The notes: a model not told the origin generated them from the sequence alone. A stretch of DNA of 46,790 nt from Clostridiales bacterium (GCA_004556545.1 SFGO01000015.1:1-46790), one strand, 5' to 3'. Shown: positions 1-8,651, counted from the stretch's first letter. Numbers and translations are program-made.

Positions 1-30
1 TGCAGGTATGCACCTTCGACCCAGCTGAAA

Positions 31-52
31 TCGTGGCAAATTCGTGGCAAAT
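31..52. repeat. Perfect tandem 11-bp repeat
   Basis: Two adjacent identical copies of TCGTGGCAAAT lie just upstream of the scfA promoter. They may belong to the 3' end of a gene beginning outside the window, or be a regulatory direct repeat. Nothing else in positions 1-64 can be assigned. Confidence 0.5.
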
Positions 53-64
53 TGCTGGAATATC

Positions 65-93
65 TTGACTTTATGCGGATGATATGCTAAAAT
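65..93 (+). promoter_or_regulatory. Sigma-A-type promoter of scfA
   Basis: A -35 TTGACT (65-70), a 17-bp spacer and a -10 TAAAAT (88-93) preceded by TGC (extended -10). It lies 80 bp before scfA and suggests strong vegetative transcription of the SCIFF peptide. The assignment rests on consensus matching only. Confidence 0.7.
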
Positions 94-172
94 TTTTCCG
101 GTTTTTAGGTGACTGTCTGCGGGTAGTCCGCCGGGAAATCCATTAGAATTTAACAGATCGGAGATACATATT

Positions 173-319
173 ATGGAAAGAATCAAGACTCTCGAGACTC
201 GTAGCCTGTGCGACAGCGCCAAGAACGGCGGCTGCGGTGAGTGCCAGACTTCCTGCCAGTCTGCCTGCAAGACCAGCTGCGGCGTGGCAAATCAGAAGTG
301 CGAGAACACCAACAAGTAA
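173..319 (+). CDS. scfA: SCIFF ranthipeptide precursor
   Basis: This 48-residue peptide matches the SCIFF family (six cysteines in forty-five residues), the substrate of a radical SAM maturase that installs Cys thioether crosslinks. The conserved core GCGECQTSCQSACKTSC is at residues 20-36, with a further Cys at 43. The start ATG has GGAG 9 bp upstream. Two features are unusual. There is a seventh Cys at residue 13. Residue 37, which follows KTSC and is Thr in the characterised Thermoanaerobacter peptide (reported Cys32-Thr37 thioether), is Gly here. A hairpin with a T-run separates it from the maturase gene. The function of mature SCIFF in these organisms is poorly known. Confidence 0.93.
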   Translation: MERIKTLETRSLCDSAKNGGCGECQTSCQSACKTSCGVANQKCENTNK

Positions 320-342
320 TCAATCGCAATTTTCAAAAAGCT

Positions 343-367
343 GCCGCCTGTTCAGGCGGCACTTTTT
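343..367 (+). terminator. Attenuating terminator between scfA and scfB
   Basis: GCCGCCTG (343-350) and CAGGCGGC (353-360) form a perfect stem followed by ACTTTTT. The site is 23 bp after scfA and 21 bp before scfB. It probably terminates most transcripts so that peptide is made in excess of the maturase. Confidence 0.75.
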
Positions 368-388
368 CTGTACGAGGAGAACGGAAGA

Positions 389-1777
389 ATGGTACATCAG
401 TATCAACTGAACGGCTACAACATCGTGCTGGACACCTGCTCCGGTGCCATTCATGTAGTGGATGAGGTAGCCTATGACATCATTGCGCTTTACCCGGATC
501 ACACGGCGGATGAGATCGTAACGGCGATGATGGAAAAATACGGCGCCCGCGAGGATGTGACGGAGCAGGATCTGCGGAACTGCATTGATGACGTGGAGGC
601 GCTGAAGCAGGCCGGGAAGCTCTATACCCCCGACACCTTCGCGGACATGGCCGGCACGTTCAAGGAGCGTTCCGGCGATGTGGTGAAGGCGCTGTGCCTG
701 CATGTGGCGCACACCTGCAACCTGAACTGCTCCTACTGCTTCGCCAGCCAGGGAAAATACCATGGAGACCGTGCGCTGATGAGCTTTGAGGTTGGCAAGC
801 AGGCTCTGGACTTTCTGATGGATCACTCCGGCAGCCGCACCAATCTGGAGGTGGACTTCTTCGGTGGTGAGCCGCTGATGAACTGGGACGTGGTGAAGCA
901 GTTGGTGGAGTATGCCCGCAGTGTGGAAAAGGAGCGGGGCAAAAATTTCCGCTTTACGCTGACCACAAACGGTATGCTCATCGACGATGACGTGATCGAC
1001 TTCGCCAACCGGGAAATGAGCAATGTGGTGCTGTCGCTGGATGGCCGCAAGGAAATTCATGACCGGCTGCGGGTGGACTATGCAGGCAACGGCAGCTATG
1101 AGCGCATTGTGCCTAAGTTCCAGAAGCTGGTAGAGGCCAGAGGCAACAAGAACTATTATATGCGCGGCACCTTTACCCATGCCAATCCGGACTTTACGAA
1201 GGACCTGTTCCACATGGCGGATCTGGGCTTCACAGAGTTGCGCATGGAGCCGGTGGTGTGCGCGCCGGAGGACCCCGCCGCACTGACAGCGGAGGATCTG
1301 GAGATCGTGAAGGACCAGTACGAGCTGCTGGCCAAGGATATGCTGCGTCGGGAAAAGGAAGGCAAGCCCATCACCTTCTATCACTACATGCTGGATCTGA
1401 CGGGCGGCCCCTGCATTTACAAGCGGATCTCCGGCTGCGGCTCCGGCACGGAGTATATGGCTGTGACCCCTTGGGGAGACCTGTATCCCTGCCATCAGTT
1501 CGTGGGTGAGGAAGCCTACAAGCTGGGCGACATCTGGAACGGCGTGACCAATACGGCCCTGCGGGAAGAATTCCGCTCCTGCAACGCCTATGCCCGTCCA
1601 GAGTGCAATGACTGCTGGGCGAGATTCTACTGCTCCGGCGGCTGCGCGGCCAACGCCTTCCACGCCACGGGTTCCATCCGCGGCGTCTACGAGGCAGGCT
1701 GCGAATTGTTCCGCAAGCGTATTGAATGTGCCATCATGATGAAGGTGGCGGAAGATTCTGCCAAGGCCAACGGCTGA
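389..1777 (+). CDS. scfB: SCIFF radical SAM maturase (thioether-forming)
   Basis: A 462-residue radical SAM/SPASM enzyme expected to crosslink cysteines of the adjacent SCIFF peptide. Residues 1-100 hold a peptide-recognition-like N-terminal region. The [4Fe-4S]-SAM motif CNLNCSYC places Cys at 110, 114 and 117, and GGEP at 159-162 is the usual SAM-binding motif. A C-terminal SPASM region carries Cys at about 342, 350, 368, 398, 406, 409, 415, 419 and 438, consistent with two auxiliary clusters. The length is usual for the family. The start ATG follows GAGGAG. The last stop codon overlaps the next gene's start by one base (TGATG), so the two are probably translationally coupled. Confidence 0.92.
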   Translation: MVHQYQLNGYNIVLDTCSGAIHVVDEVAYDIIALYPDHTADEIVTAMMEKYGAREDVTEQDLRNCIDDVEALKQAGKLYTPDTFADMAGTFKERSGDVVKALCLHVAHTCNLNCSYCFASQGKYHGDRALMSFEVGKQALDFLMDHSGSRTNLEVDFFGGEPLMNWDVVKQLVEYARSVEKERGKNFRFTLTTNGMLIDDDVIDFANREMSNVVLSLDGRKEIHDRLRVDYAGNGSYERIVPKFQKLVEARGNKNYYMRGTFTHANPDFTKDLFHMADLGFTELRMEPVVCAPEDPAALTAEDLEIVKDQYELLAKDMLRREKEGKPITFYHYMLDLTGGPCIYKRISGCGSGTEYMAVTPWGDLYPCHQFVGEEAYKLGDIWNGVTNTALREEFRSCNAYARPECNDCWARFYCSGGCAANAFHATGSIRGVYEAGCELFRKRIECAIMMKVAEDSAKANG

Positions 1778-3102
1778 TGGAAACGCCCATTGCTGATTTT
1801 GTCCGGCGGTACGCGGATTCCGGGATGATCCGGGCGCACATGCCCGGCCACAAGGGAAAGCCCTTTCTGGGCTGTGAGACACTGGACATCACCGAGATCC
1901 AAGGCGCGGACAGCCTGTATGAAGCGGAGGGCATCATCCGGCGCAGTGAGTCCTATGCCGGGGAGCTGTTCGGCTCTGGCCGGACGGTGTACTCCACAGA
2001 GGGGGCCAGCCAGTGCATCCGGGCGATGCTGTATCTGGCGCTGACCTGCGGAAATGGGTCCCGGACGGTGGTGGCTGCCCGGAATGTACACCGGGCGTTC
2101 GTATACGCGGCGGCCCTGCTGGATTTTGAGATCGTCTGGCTGTGGCCGGAGCGGAGCACATCTCTCTGTGGCTGCCCGGTATCGCCGGACACATTGGAGC
2201 GGACGCTGGCGGAGATGCCTGCACCGCCAGCGGCGGTCTATCTCACCAGCCCGGACTATCTGGGCGGCATAGCGGACATTTCCGCTCTGGCAGAGGTGTG
2301 CCGGAAATATGGTGCGCTGCTGGCGGTGGACAACGCCCACGGCGCCTATCTGCGGTTTCTGGAACCATCCTGTCACCCGCTGGATTTGGGCGCAGACCTG
2401 TGCTGCGATTCGGCACACAAGACGCTGCCGGTGCTGACCGGCGGCGCGTACCTGCACATCAGCCGTGCGGCTCCGGCATCTCTCCGGGAGAGTGCGAAAA
2501 CAGCGATGGCCATGTTTGGCTCCACCAGTCCGTCCTACCTGACGCTGGCGTCGCTGGATCTATGCAACCGCTATCTGGCGGATGGGTACCGGGATCGCCT
2601 GCGGGAGATGTGTGGGCGTCTGGAGGAAGCGCGAAAGGCGCTGACGGCTGCCGGTTGGCAGGTGGAACCGTCGGACCCGCTGCGGCTGACCGTCAGGGCC
2701 CCAGCCGGGATGATCGGCGGGCAGTTGGCGAACCGTTTGCGGGAGAACGGCGTGGAATGTGAATACGCCGATCTGGATTTTTTGGTGCTGATGCTGACGC
2801 CGGAGAATCGTGCGGCGGACATCGAACGGCTTCTGCATGCTTTCGGAACAAATGATGCCGTTTATGCGCCGCAGCCGACGCTGCCGCTGGCCCGTGGAGA
2901 ACGGGTATGTTCCGTGCGGGAGGCGCTGTTTGCTCCACGGGAGACTGTACCGGCGGCACGGTCGCTGGGCCGGGTCTGCGGCGCCCCTACCGTGGGGTGT
3001 CCGCCTGCGATCCCCATTGCGGTGTCCGGTGAGCAAATTGGCCCGGAAGCGCTGGAACTGTTCCGGCGGTATGGCGTGGAGCAGGCGGAAGTCCTGCGCT
3101 GA
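1777..3102 (+). CDS. Orn/Lys/Arg decarboxylase-like PLP enzyme
   Basis: A 441-residue fold-type I PLP protein of the short Orn/Lys/Arg decarboxylase group (Bacillus YaaO/SpeA-like). The N-terminal MPGHKGKP motif is diagnostic. AVDNAHGAYL supplies the Asp that contacts the pyridine nitrogen, and SAHKTLPVLTG supplies the Schiff-base Lys. It lacks the N-terminal wing domain of the inducible enterobacterial enzymes. The start is the ATG overlapping the scfB stop, not the upstream in-frame ATG inside scfB. Its substrate cannot be told from sequence. The overlap suggests co-expression with the SCIFF system, but a chance operon is possible. Confidence 0.85.
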   Translation: METPIADFVRRYADSGMIRAHMPGHKGKPFLGCETLDITEIQGADSLYEAEGIIRRSESYAGELFGSGRTVYSTEGASQCIRAMLYLALTCGNGSRTVVAARNVHRAFVYAAALLDFEIVWLWPERSTSLCGCPVSPDTLERTLAEMPAPPAAVYLTSPDYLGGIADISALAEVCRKYGALLAVDNAHGAYLRFLEPSCHPLDLGADLCCDSAHKTLPVLTGGAYLHISRAAPASLRESAKTAMAMFGSTSPSYLTLASLDLCNRYLADGYRDRLREMCGRLEEARKALTAAGWQVEPSDPLRLTVRAPAGMIGGQLANRLRENGVECEYADLDFLVLMLTPENRAADIERLLHAFGTNDAVYAPQPTLPLARGERVCSVREALFAPRETVPAARSLGRVCGAPTVGCPPAIPIAVSGEQIGPEALELFRRYGVEQAEVLR

Positions 3103-3145
3103 AAACGGTTTTGAGAAAAGCAAGACCGGCAAATCTGAACACTGA

Positions 3146-3192
3146 CAAACCGCAGACCCGGCAGTATTTACCGGGTCTGCGGTTTGTTTTCT
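3146..3192 (+). terminator. Rho-independent terminator of the scf operon
   Basis: A perfect 16-bp stem (3146-3161 with 3171-3186), a 9-nt loop and a TTTTCTTG tail, 43 bp after the decarboxylase stop. Confidence 0.9.
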
Positions 3193-3456
3193 TGCTGTAT
3201 GCATCCGGCTTGTGAACTGTGGAGTCTTGCCAACGGCGCGTTTTGGGGATGGCCTTCTGCCGATGAGGGAAAATAAAACGCCCGCTGTTATAGTAGGAAT
3301 GCGGTCTGGCAACTGCAAGGTGTAAAACGAAGGGCGACCACACAAGAAGGAATACCACAAACAGTTTATCAAAAATCTTCCAGTGTGCCTCTTGGATAAA
3401 TTACCAGAAAGTCCAAAGACTAAGCGTAGTTTCACGAGGATAAGGAGATTTGAAAT
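3193..3456. other. Intergenic region upstream of spoVT
   Basis: About 260 bp without a convincing gene. SpoVT is sigma-G controlled in Bacillus, but I could not find a convincing sigma-G or sigma-A promoter here. The ribosome binding site AAGGAG lies just before the spoVT start. Confidence 0.5.
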
Positions 3457-3996
3457 ATGAAAGCAACAGGAATCGTGCGGCGCATCGATGACCTGGGCCG
3501 GGTGGTCATTCCCAAGGAGATCCGCCGCACTATGCGCATCCGCGAGGGCGATCCGTTGGAGATCTATACCAGCCGGGATGGTGAGGTCATCTTCAAAAAG
3601 TATTCCCTCATGGGCGGGTTGGATGATTTTGCGGCCCAGCTTTGCGAGACTATGAGCCGTTCCACCGGGGCCATCTGTGCCGTGACAGACCGGGACAGCG
3701 TCATTGCCGTGGCCGGCGGCGCCAAGCGGGAGCTGCTGGGCAAGGGCATTACCGCCCAACTGGAGCAGGTTATGGAGAACCGCCGCATCTACCAATATGA
3801 CGGTCAAGGGCCCCAGATCCCGGTATCCGACAGCAGTGACCGCCTGATGGCCATTGTGGCCGCGCCGATCCTTTCGGAGGGAGATCTGCTGGGACTGGTG
3901 CTGTTCATCAGCGACAGCCCCGCTGCTGCCGGGGACGCGGAGTACAAGCTGGCCCAGACCGTCGCTGCCTTTTTGGGCCGGCACATGGAAAACTGA
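3457..3996 (+). CDS. spoVT: Stage V sporulation regulator SpoVT
   Basis: A 179-residue protein almost the same length as Bacillus SpoVT (178). Residues 1-50 form an AbrB-type swapped-hairpin DNA-binding domain (MKATGIVRRIDDLGRVVIPK). Residues about 56-179 form a GAF-like domain. The protein tunes late forespore genes and spore coat and germination properties. AAGGAG precedes the ATG. It appears monocistronic, closed by the hairpin at 4011. It supports the view that the host makes endospores. Confidence 0.93.
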   Translation: MKATGIVRRIDDLGRVVIPKEIRRTMRIREGDPLEIYTSRDGEVIFKKYSLMGGLDDFAAQLCETMSRSTGAICAVTDRDSVIAVAGGAKRELLGKGITAQLEQVMENRRIYQYDGQGPQIPVSDSSDRLMAIVAAPILSEGDLLGLVLFISDSPAAAGDAEYKLAQTVAAFLGRHMEN

Positions 3997-4010
3997 AGAG
4001 ATCGACAGCG

Positions 4011-4043
4011 GCAGGCGGCCATGGGGTATCCATGGCCGCCTGC
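4011..4043 (+). terminator. Terminator-like hairpin after spoVT
   Basis: A perfect 14-bp stem (4011-4024 with 4030-4043) and 5-nt loop, 14 bp after the spoVT stop. The trailing sequence TATATTGGTTCTTG is only moderately T-rich. Confidence 0.7.
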
Positions 4044-4299
4044 TATATTGGTTCTTGAAAGCGGGCGATTACTGGGCGAGGCTGCTGCATTTTTACAAAA
4101 TGCAATCGCTTACATAGGCGGCTTTGTGAATTATCGAATAGAACCGGTGACGCAAGGAGCGCTGCATGCAAAGAAAAATATCTGAATTTGTAAATGTTGC
4201 ACAATACAGAAAGACGTTGTTTTTGATATCTGTAGAAAATGGCGATTTTCTATTGCAATCCAAATTTTGCCATGATATCATATTCACAAATCAAGGCAC
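4044..4299. other. AT-rich intergenic region before the LacI gene
   Basis: No gene is supported. Two small inverted repeats are visible: GCATTTT/AAAATGC near 4087-4103, and AGAAAATGGCGATTTTCT near 4233-4251. The region is clearly more AT-rich than its surroundings. Confidence 0.4.
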
Positions 4300-4345
4300 T
4301 TGACGCTTTATTTTTATTGTGCATGAATGTAAGCGCTTTCTTACA
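4300..4345 (+). promoter_or_regulatory. Promoter and LacI-type operator of the regulator gene
   Basis: TTGACG (4300-4305), 17 bp, then ATGAAT (4323-4328) preceded by TGC (extended -10). Overlapping the expected start of transcription is TGTAAGCGCTTTCTTACA (4328-4345). It holds the palindrome AAGCGCTT and outer TGTAAG/CTTACA arms. The core is typical of LacI-family operators, suggesting autoregulation. It also fits a CcpA cre site with one mismatch, so catabolite control is an alternative. Confidence 0.6.
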
Positions 4346-4366
4346 CTGGAAAGGAGAACCGGTTTT

Positions 4367-5362
4367 ATGGATACCCCAACGATTTATGATGTATCCCGCC
4401 TGTCCGGCGTCTCCACCGCCACGGTCTCCCGGACCTTTACGACGCCGGACCGGGTGCGGGAATCCACCCGCCGCCGGGTTTACGCCGCGGCGGAGGCGCT
4501 GCACTACCAACCCAGCGCCATTGCCCGGGCCATGGCCCGGCAGCAGACCGACAAGATCGCGTTTCTGATCTGTAAAGAGGGCGCGACTATCCTGGATGAA
4601 TTTTACGCCAGCATTTGCGAGGGCGTCATGCGCCGCGCCAACGGCACCAACTACCAGCTTCTGATCTCCACAGCGGAGGAATGGACCCGCACGGCCCAGA
4701 GCAAGCAGATCGAGGGTGTCATCCTGGCAGGCAACGCTCAGGCTGATCTGATTTCCGAATTTCAGCGGCAGAACATCCCCGTGGTCCTGGTAAACAACCG
4801 GGCGGCGGGCTTCGATCTGCCCTGCATCGTGGCGGATGAAGCCGGCGGTGTGCGTCAGGTAGTCAGCCATCTGATCTCTGCCGGACATCAGCGAATCGCC
4901 ATGCTGATGGGCCGCTTCTCCCCTTATGTCACCAGTGCCCGTTACAATGCGTTTCTCTCCGTTATGCGGGAAAACGGCCTTTCGGTGGATGAATCCGGCG
5001 CGTTGATGTGCGATCGGGATATCCAAAGCGCCACAGAGGCGGCCCTCCGTCTGCTGAGCCGCCCGGATCGGCCCTCCGCCGTATTCGCCTTTAACGATGT
5101 GTTGGCCGCCGGCGTCATGAAAGCCGCCCGGCGTCTGGGGCTCCGCCTGCCGGAGGATCTGGCGGTGGTGGGCTTCGACGATTCCTCCGTCTGCCCCATG
5201 ATGGAGCCGGAGCTCAGCTCCATCCATGTGGATTGCCGCCGGATGGGCGAGCTGTGTATGGAGCACATGGCTGCATTGCTGGACGGTGCGCAGGATGTTC
5301 CCCGGCTGACGGTGGTGCCGGTGAATCTCAAGATCCGGGCATCCTCCCGCGCCGCGATCTGA
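4367..5362 (+). CDS. LacI-family transcriptional regulator
   Basis: A 331-residue LacI/GalR protein. Residues 4-50 form the HTH (TIYDVSRLSGVSTATVSRTF). A hinge region (PSAIARAMARQQ) has Met where many members have the minor-groove Leu lever. A periplasmic-binding-protein-like sugar-sensing domain follows. The ATG at 4367 is preceded by AAAGGAG, and the domain begins directly there; an in-frame upstream ATG at 4319 has no such support. It stands directly before an ABC sugar-type importer whose promoter carries a similar palindrome, so it most likely represses that operon in the absence of an unknown ligand. Confidence 0.9.
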   Translation: MDTPTIYDVSRLSGVSTATVSRTFTTPDRVRESTRRRVYAAAEALHYQPSAIARAMARQQTDKIAFLICKEGATILDEFYASICEGVMRRANGTNYQLLISTAEEWTRTAQSKQIEGVILAGNAQADLISEFQRQNIPVVLVNNRAAGFDLPCIVADEAGGVRQVVSHLISAGHQRIAMLMGRFSPYVTSARYNAFLSVMRENGLSVDESGALMCDRDIQSATEAALRLLSRPDRPSAVFAFNDVLAAGVMKAARRLGLRLPEDLAVVGFDDSSVCPMMEPELSSIHVDCRRMGELCMEHMAALLDGAQDVPRLTVVPVNLKIRASSRAAI

Positions 5363-5395
5363 CAGAAATTTTACACAGGCTTCACCTGGGTTTGA

Positions 5396-5424
5396 TTGTT
5401 TCAGCACTATATAAAATGTATACT
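5396..5424 (+). promoter_or_regulatory. Promoter of the ABC importer operon
   Basis: TTGTTT (5396-5401), 17-bp spacer, TATACT (5419-5424). The predicted transcription start falls in the operator at 5430-5447. Confidence 0.75.
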
Positions 5425-5429
5425 CTTCG

Positions 5430-5447
5430 GTGGAAAACGTTTTTCAC
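5430..5447. promoter_or_regulatory. LacI-type operator at the importer promoter
   Basis: The 18-bp palindrome GTGGAAAACGTTTTTCAC has one mismatched pair and a central CG. It sits directly after the -10 element, where a repressor would block initiation. The AAAC/GTTT core matches the sites at 4328 and 9209. Confidence 0.7.
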
Positions 5448-5466
5448 TCAATAAGGAGGCGTTCTT

Positions 5467-6306
5467 GTGAAACGGAAAAAGAGAATTGGAACGGTTGGAA
5501 AGGCCATAGGCTGTCTGTTTTTTCTGATGGTCTCGCTGTTTCCCATCTACTGGCTGGTGGCAATGGCAATCCGGCCTACGGATGAAATGAGGGGACATAT
5601 CGCTTTGATTCCCCAAAGTTTGACAGGCATCCATTTCGCGGAGCTGTTTTCGGCCAAGAACTTCGGCACCGCCATCATCAACAGCTTGCAGACTACGTTC
5701 GGTTCTCTGTTTGTCTCGCTGGTTGTCGGTATCTGCGCGGCCTATATCATCGCCCGCCGCCGGTTCCGGTTTGGCCTGAAAAAGCCCATGACATACTGGG
5801 TCCTGCTGGTGCGTGTACTGCCGCCGGTGGCCTTCACCATCCCGCTGTACATCATGTTCAATAAGCTCGGTATTCTGAACACCAAGCTGCCGGTACTGCT
5901 GGCCTGCGTGCTGATCAACGTGCCGCTGATCATCTGGTTCCTGATCAGCTTCTTCCAGGATCTGCCGGAGGAAGTGGAGGAAAGTGCCAAAGTGGACGGC
6001 GCGACCGAGTGGCAGCTGTTCTGCCGGATCGTGCTGCCGCTGGTGGCCCCCGGCATCGCGGCAGTGGCCATGCTCTCCTTTATGTATGCCTGGAACGAGT
6101 ACACCTACACCGTCATTTTTACCCGGACCGCCGTCAACAACACCGTTCCTCTGGCGCTGGCCCTGCTGAACACGGAGGATAACCTCACCAACTTCGGCCT
6201 GGTGGCCGCAGGCGGCGTGGTCTCCGTCATCCCCATTACCCTGTTTGTGATCTTTGCGCAGAACTACTTGATCTCCGGACTTTCAAGCGGTGCTGTCAAA
6301 GAGTAA
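5467..6306 (+). CDS. CUT1 ABC transporter permease (MalG-like)
   Basis: A 279-residue inner-membrane permease of the carbohydrate CUT1 class with about six membrane segments. The cytoplasmic EAA loop (EEVEESAKVDGATEWQLF) that docks on the ATPase is near residues 170-187. The start is GTG at 5467 with AAGGAGG 7 bp upstream. It is the first gene of the LacI-linked importer operon; unusually, the MalG-like gene precedes the binding protein and the MalF-like permease follows it. The substrate is unknown. Confidence 0.9.
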   Translation: MKRKKRIGTVGKAIGCLFFLMVSLFPIYWLVAMAIRPTDEMRGHIALIPQSLTGIHFAELFSAKNFGTAIINSLQTTFGSLFVSLVVGICAAYIIARRRFRFGLKKPMTYWVLLVRVLPPVAFTIPLYIMFNKLGILNTKLPVLLACVLINVPLIIWFLISFFQDLPEEVEESAKVDGATEWQLFCRIVLPLVAPGIAAVAMLSFMYAWNEYTYTVIFTRTAVNNTVPLALALLNTEDNLTNFGLVAAGGVVSVIPITLFVIFAQNYLISGLSSGAVKE

Positions 6307-6346
6307 CAAAATAAAATCCAACAATTCAGATTAGGAGGAAAACAAG

Positions 6347-7603
6347 ATGAAAAAAGCGTTGTCCCTGATCCTGGCGCTGGCTATGGCCCTGTCTCTGGCC
6401 GCCTGCGGCGGCGGTAAGACCGAGACTCCCTCTGACAGCAATACTCCCGCTGATAATACCTCCGCAGAACCCACCAAGCTGTCCCTGATCCTGCGCGGCG
6501 GCACCTATGCCGACGTGATCAAGGAGTGCCTGCCCGCTTTCGAGGCTGAGCACAATGTTGTCTGCGAGGTGCAGGAGCTCTCTGAGGGCGACCTGTACTC
6601 CGGCATCGCTCTGGACGCCATCAATGACAAGGGCTCCTATGACCTGTGCATGGTGGACGGTTCCTGGATGGCAGAGTTCACCGAGAACGGCGTTCTGGCC
6701 AACCTCACCGAGCTGGGCTACTCTCTGGATGAGGACGTGATCCCCGCTACCACCGCCATCTGCTATGTGGGCGATGACCTGTATCTGGCTCCCTACTACG
6801 GCAACGTGACCGTCCTGCTGTACAACAAGGCCAACGTGGAAGCCGCCGGTTACACCGGTGACACCATCCTGTCTCTGGAGGATATGCTGGCGATCTGCGA
6901 AAAGGCCAAGGCTGACGGCAAGCTGGGCTTCATCTATCGTGGCGACAGCCAGAACAACCTGGTCGTCGACTTCCTGCCCATCCTGCTGTCCTACGGCGGC
7001 TGGGTTATCGACAGCAACAATCAGCCCACCGTCAATACTCCCGAGTTCAAGGATGCTATGAACTTCTATCTGAAGCTCATCGCTACCGGTTCCGCTCAGG
7101 TCAAGGATGACCTGATCGCTTCCTGCGATACCGGTGCCGGCACCATGGGTGTGGGCTGGCCCGGCTGGTACACTCCCACTGCTGATACCGCTGCTGATTA
7201 CTGCGCCATCACCGGTGCTGTCGCCAAGGGCGGCGAGACCCACAACGCCAACGTCTACGGCGTTTGGACCATCGGTATCCCCAACAACAGCCAGAACAAG
7301 GAACTGGCCACCGAGCTGCTGAGCTACCTGATGGACAAGGATGTCCAGAAGTCCACCGTTCCCTCCGGCGGTGTGCCCTGCCGTTACTCCAGCCTGCAGG
7401 ATGCCGAGATCCTCAAGACCTATCCTCAGTATGAGGTTGTCTGCAAGGCTCTGGAAGGCGGTATGTATCGTCCCGTGATTGCTGAGTGGACTCAGTTCTA
7501 CACCATTCTGGGCGCTGAGATGGACAACATCGTCAACGGTGTCAAGACGGTCGATCAGGGCCTGGCCGATGCCCAGACTCAGCTGGAAGCTCTGATGAAG
7601 TAA
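6347..7603 (+). CDS. Extracellular solute-binding lipoprotein
   Basis: A 418-residue family 1 binding protein that delivers substrate to the flanking permeases. Residues 1-20 are a lipoprotein signal peptide with lipobox LAAC, and the linker after it is rich in Thr, Ser and Pro. Conserved segments such as YNVTVLLYNKAN-like YGNVTVLLYNKAN and GWPGWYT fit sugar or polyol binders. TAGGAGG precedes the ATG. The gene is followed by a very stable hairpin without a T-run, which often raises the binding-protein share of a polycistronic message. Ligand unknown. Confidence 0.9.
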   Translation: MKKALSLILALAMALSLAACGGGKTETPSDSNTPADNTSAEPTKLSLILRGGTYADVIKECLPAFEAEHNVVCEVQELSEGDLYSGIALDAINDKGSYDLCMVDGSWMAEFTENGVLANLTELGYSLDEDVIPATTAICYVGDDLYLAPYYGNVTVLLYNKANVEAAGYTGDTILSLEDMLAICEKAKADGKLGFIYRGDSQNNLVVDFLPILLSYGGWVIDSNNQPTVNTPEFKDAMNFYLKLIATGSAQVKDDLIASCDTGAGTMGVGWPGWYTPTADTAADYCAITGAVAKGGETHNANVYGVWTIGIPNNSQNKELATELLSYLMDKDVQKSTVPSGGVPCRYSSLQDAEILKTYPQYEVVCKALEGGMYRPVIAEWTQFYTILGAEMDNIVNGVKTVDQGLADAQTQLEALMK

Positions 7604-7641
7604 GCATTCCGCTTACATCCCCATTTTGCATGTAATGAAAC

Positions 7642-7670
7642 GTGCGGCCGGGCGAAAAGCCCGGCCGCAC
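7642..7670 (+). other. mRNA-stabilising hairpin within the ABC operon
   Basis: A perfect 12-bp GC-rich stem (7642-7653 with 7659-7670) and GAAAA loop. It is followed by AACAAAAAAG rather than T residues, so it is not a standard terminator. Its position after the binding-protein gene recalls malE-malF hairpins that protect upstream mRNA. Confidence 0.65.
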
Positions 7671-7745
7671 AACAAAAAAGAATGTTTCCCCCATTCCTTT
7701 TAATGATTACGATCCGTAACGCTTCTGAAATGTGAGGCCGCTGTC

Positions 7746-8645
7746 ATGAAAAGAAACGTAAATACCAAACTCCGCTCCGCAGATGCCCAGACCAAACGGT
7801 TTGGTTTGGGAATGCTGTCCCCTACCGTTGTGATCCTGCTGATCATGACGGCGTATCCTTTGTTCTTTACGCTGGTTTACAGCTTTACCGACTACAACCT
7901 TCTCCGCAGCCTGAAGAAAGGGTCCCATTTTATCGCCCTTCAAAACTATACAAAGCTGCTGAGCGACCCGTATTTCCAGCAATCCATTCTCAACACCGTC
8001 AAGTTCACTATTCTTGCTGTGATTTTTGAGATGTTCATCGGTCTTGTAATGGCGCTGTTTGTCAACAGTCTGAAACGGGGCCAGAAAACCATGCGCACCC
8101 TGCTGCTCCTGCCGTATCTGCTGCCTACCGTCACTGTGGCTCTGAGCTGGCGCATGATGCTCTCTCCTAACTACGGCATTGTCAACCAGGTTTTGCAGGC
8201 TCTGCACCTGCCGGTCTACAACTGGTTTTCCGATATCCACACCGCCTTTGGCATGTTAGTGCTCATCGACGTGTGGCAAAGTGCTCCCTTTGTCTTCCTG
8301 CTGCTGTACGCTGCCCTGCAATCCGTGCCGCAGAGCCAGTACGAGGCTGCACGGATTGACGGCGCAAACCGCTTCAAGATCCTCTTTTATGTGACTCTTC
8401 CCAACATCAAGAACAGCCTGGCCCTGTGCGCCCTGCTGCGTACCATCGACAGCTTCCGGCTGTTCGACAAGGTGAACCTGCTGACCGGCGGTGGTCCCGC
8501 CAACAGCACCTCCACCATCACCCAGTACCTCTACAACTACGGTATCAAGTCCCTGGACTTCGGCTTCGGCAGCGCGGGAGCCATCGTGATGACCGTTCTG
8601 GTCCTGCTGCTTTCCAGTGTGTACATCAAACGTGCGATTTCGTAA
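7746..8645 (+). CDS. CUT1 ABC transporter permease (MalF-like)
   Basis: A 299-residue permease with about six membrane helices. The EAA loop (SQYEAARIDGANRFKILF) lies near residues 198-215. It pairs with the MalG-like permease at 5467. The charged N terminus precedes the first helix (VVILLIMTAYPLFFTLVYSF). A weak GAGG lies before the ATG. The stop at 8645 is only 6 bp before the next ATG, so the hydrolase gene is probably co-translated. Confidence 0.9.
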   Translation: MKRNVNTKLRSADAQTKRFGLGMLSPTVVILLIMTAYPLFFTLVYSFTDYNLLRSLKKGSHFIALQNYTKLLSDPYFQQSILNTVKFTILAVIFEMFIGLVMALFVNSLKRGQKTMRTLLLLPYLLPTVTVALSWRMMLSPNYGIVNQVLQALHLPVYNWFSDIHTAFGMLVLIDVWQSAPFVFLLLYAALQSVPQSQYEAARIDGANRFKILFYVTLPNIKNSLALCALLRTIDSFRLFDKVNLLTGGGPANSTSTITQYLYNYGIKSLDFGFGSAGAIVMTVLVLLLSSVYIKRAIS

Positions 8646-8651
8646 GTGCTT

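Noticed and set aside
320..1882. Long open frame antisense to scfB (520 codons)
   Set aside because: It is a frame shadow of a well-supported gene in GC-rich DNA and resembles no protein family.
5430..5447. CcpA cre site at the importer promoter
   Set aside because: The spacing around CG is one base longer on each side than the cre consensus, so a LacI-type operator for the adjacent regulator fits better.
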